32,335 bases of DNA from an uncultured bacterium (GTDB lineage: Bacteria; Acidobacteriota; Thermoanaerobaculia; Thermoanaerobaculales; Thermoanaerobaculaceae): NCBI GenBank assembly GCA_937924755.1, contig CALEVZ010000072.1, forward strand, positions 1 through 32,335, given 5' to 3'. Made by a program: the position numbers and the translations under genes. Shown in pieces: positions 31,731 to 32,335 of this stretch (position 1 is the first letter of the stretch; each line of letters starts with the position of its first letter). The notes beneath the pieces were generated by a model. The model made no database searches. It saw nothing but the letters and a program-made list of their open reading frames with translations, and had not been told where the DNA came from.

Positions 31731-31817
31731 GCGGGTGTGGCCGAGCGGTCAATGGCAGCAGACTGTAAATCTGCCGGCGGAATGCCTACGGTGGTTCGAA
31801 TCCATCCGCCCGCACCA
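31731..31817 (+). tRNA. tRNA-Tyr (anticodon GTA)
   Basis: 87 nt, class II with a long variable arm, CCA encoded. Acceptor GCGGGTG pairs with CGCCCGC (one G-T); anticodon arm GCAGA-CTGTAAA-TCTGC; T-arm GTTCGAATC. Confidence 0.97.
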
Positions 31818-31830
31818 TTTAGCCAGCTCG

Positions 31831-31905
31831 GCGGGAGTAACTCAGGGGTAGAGTCACAGCCTTCCAAGCTGTTGGTCGCGGGTTCGAATCCCGTCTCCCG
31901 CTCCA
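31831..31905 (+). tRNA. tRNA-Gly (anticodon TCC)
   Basis: 75 nt with encoded CCA. Acceptor GCGGGAG / CTCCCGC; anticodon arm ACAGC-CTTCCAA-GCTGT; T-arm GTTCGAATC. It lies 13 bp after tRNA-Tyr. Confidence 0.97.
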
Positions 31906-31931
31906 CTCGAAGTTTTGCGGTCGTATCGGAC

Positions 31932-32007
31932 GCCCACGTAGCTCAGCCGGTAGAGCACGTCCTTGGTAAGGACGGGGTCACCAGTTCAAGTCTGGTCGTG
32001 GGCTCCA
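31932..32007 (+). tRNA. tRNA-Thr (anticodon GGT)
   Basis: 76 nt with encoded CCA. Acceptor GCCCACG / CGTGGGC; anticodon arm CGTCC-TTGGTAA-GGACG; T-arm GTTCAAGTC. Last tRNA before tuf, as in the E. coli thrU-tyrU-glyT-thrT-tufB locus. Confidence 0.97.
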
Positions 32008-32108
32008 TGATTCCGCCAACGCGGATCCAGGGGGCGTCGGCGCAGCCGAAAAACCCCCGCGCACATTGCAAGGGCAGGACCCGCTTCGCGGTTGCGGGGC
32101 TGCCCGCC

Positions 32109-32144
32109 GCGGCGGCTCCGTTACCTCGCGGAGCGTAGCGCCGC
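32109..32144 (+). promoter_or_regulatory. Stable hairpin in the tuf leader
   Basis: Inner stem GCTCCG (32115-32120) / CGGAGC (32129-32134) and outer stem GCGGCG (32109-32114) / CGCCGC (32139-32144), separated by a GTAG bulge. It sits between tRNA-Thr and tuf and could mark an RNA processing or attenuation site. There is no T-run to make it a plain terminator. Confidence 0.4.
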
Positions 32145-32194
32145 TTGAGGGAGTTGGTGGCGAGGATCGACAGGAGAGGGAGGCTCGAAGAAGG

Positions 32195-32335
32195 ATGGCC
32201 AAGCAGAAGTTTGATCGGACGAAGCCGCACGTCAATGTGGGGACCATTGGGCACGTGGACCATGGCAAGACGACGTTGACGGCGGCGATTACCAAGGTGA
32301 TGTCGATGAAGGGCTTGGCTGAGTTCAAGTCCTAC
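32195..32335 (+). CDS. tuf: Elongation factor Tu, 5' part only (47 residues in window)
   Basis: The GTPase that delivers aminoacyl-tRNA to the ribosome. The visible start [20 protein letters not shown] is nearly invariant in the family, and the P-loop GHVDHGKT is at residues 19-26. The gene runs off the right end of the window. The ATG at 32195 follows GGAGAGGGAGG about 12 bp upstream and AAGAAGG immediately before. The linked tRNAs and its GDP-GTP exchange partner EF-Ts (27212-28072) are encoded nearby. Confidence 0.97.
   Translation, partial: MAKQKFDRTKPHVNVGTIGHVDHGKTTLTAAITKVMSMKGLAEFKSY

Overview
The window is about 32 kb of GC-rich bacterial chromosome with frequent GTG starts, tight ATGA/GTGA overlaps and Shine-Dalgarno sites. 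The gene content fits a deep-branching Gram-negative heterotroph: an MCE/Mla lipid-transport operon, large secreted BNR-repeat proteins, C69 and M29-type peptidases, and a tRNA-Thr-Tyr-Gly-Thr-tuf locus. My best guess is Acidobacteriota (Thermoanaerobaculia-like). That is an inference from gene style, not a search result.

Layout. 1-4.3 kb: a folE-BLUF photoreceptor operon (minus), divergent from a membrane-anchored beta-propeller diguanylate cyclase (plus). 4.3-6.0 kb: an SDR protein lacking its catalytic Tyr, and an overlapping small gene/nucleotidyltransferase pair that looks like an AbiEii-type toxin-antitoxin module, probably transcribed leaderless. 6.0-11.5 kb: a secreted 1108-aa BNR-repeat protein, an M29-like aminopeptidase, a PilZ protein and a short YigZ/IMPACT-family protein. 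11.57-17.9 kb: a roughly 5.9-kb island between two 238-bp direct repeats. Both repeats are the 3' end of prs: one completes the real prs gene (17669-18607), the other is a displaced remnant (11566-11803). The island holds a RapA/SNF2-type helicase and an actin/Hsp70-like ATPase with a long proline-rich N-terminus. A degraded ORF lies just upstream. 18.8-21.7 kb: an MlaE permease, an ABC-ATPase homologue that has lost all catalytic motifs, an MCE (MlaD) protein and a small membrane protein. 21.9-25.3 kb: a secreted C69 dipeptidase and a fusion of a polytopic membrane region with a THEP1-like NTPase. 25.3-31.5 kb: a translation/housekeeping operon, rplM-rpsI-rpsB-tsf-pyrH-frr-ispDF-rlmB. 31.6-32.3 kb: four tRNAs and the start of tuf.

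The most interesting region is the prs-associated island. Its repeat structure indicates that it entered at the prs 3' end while preserving a working prs, and that prs was formerly followed directly by the yigZ-like gene. Its helicase + actin-like ATPase pair does not match any named defence system I can recall, so it is a candidate for an uncharacterised anti-phage or DNA-processing system. No integrase or transposase is visible in it.
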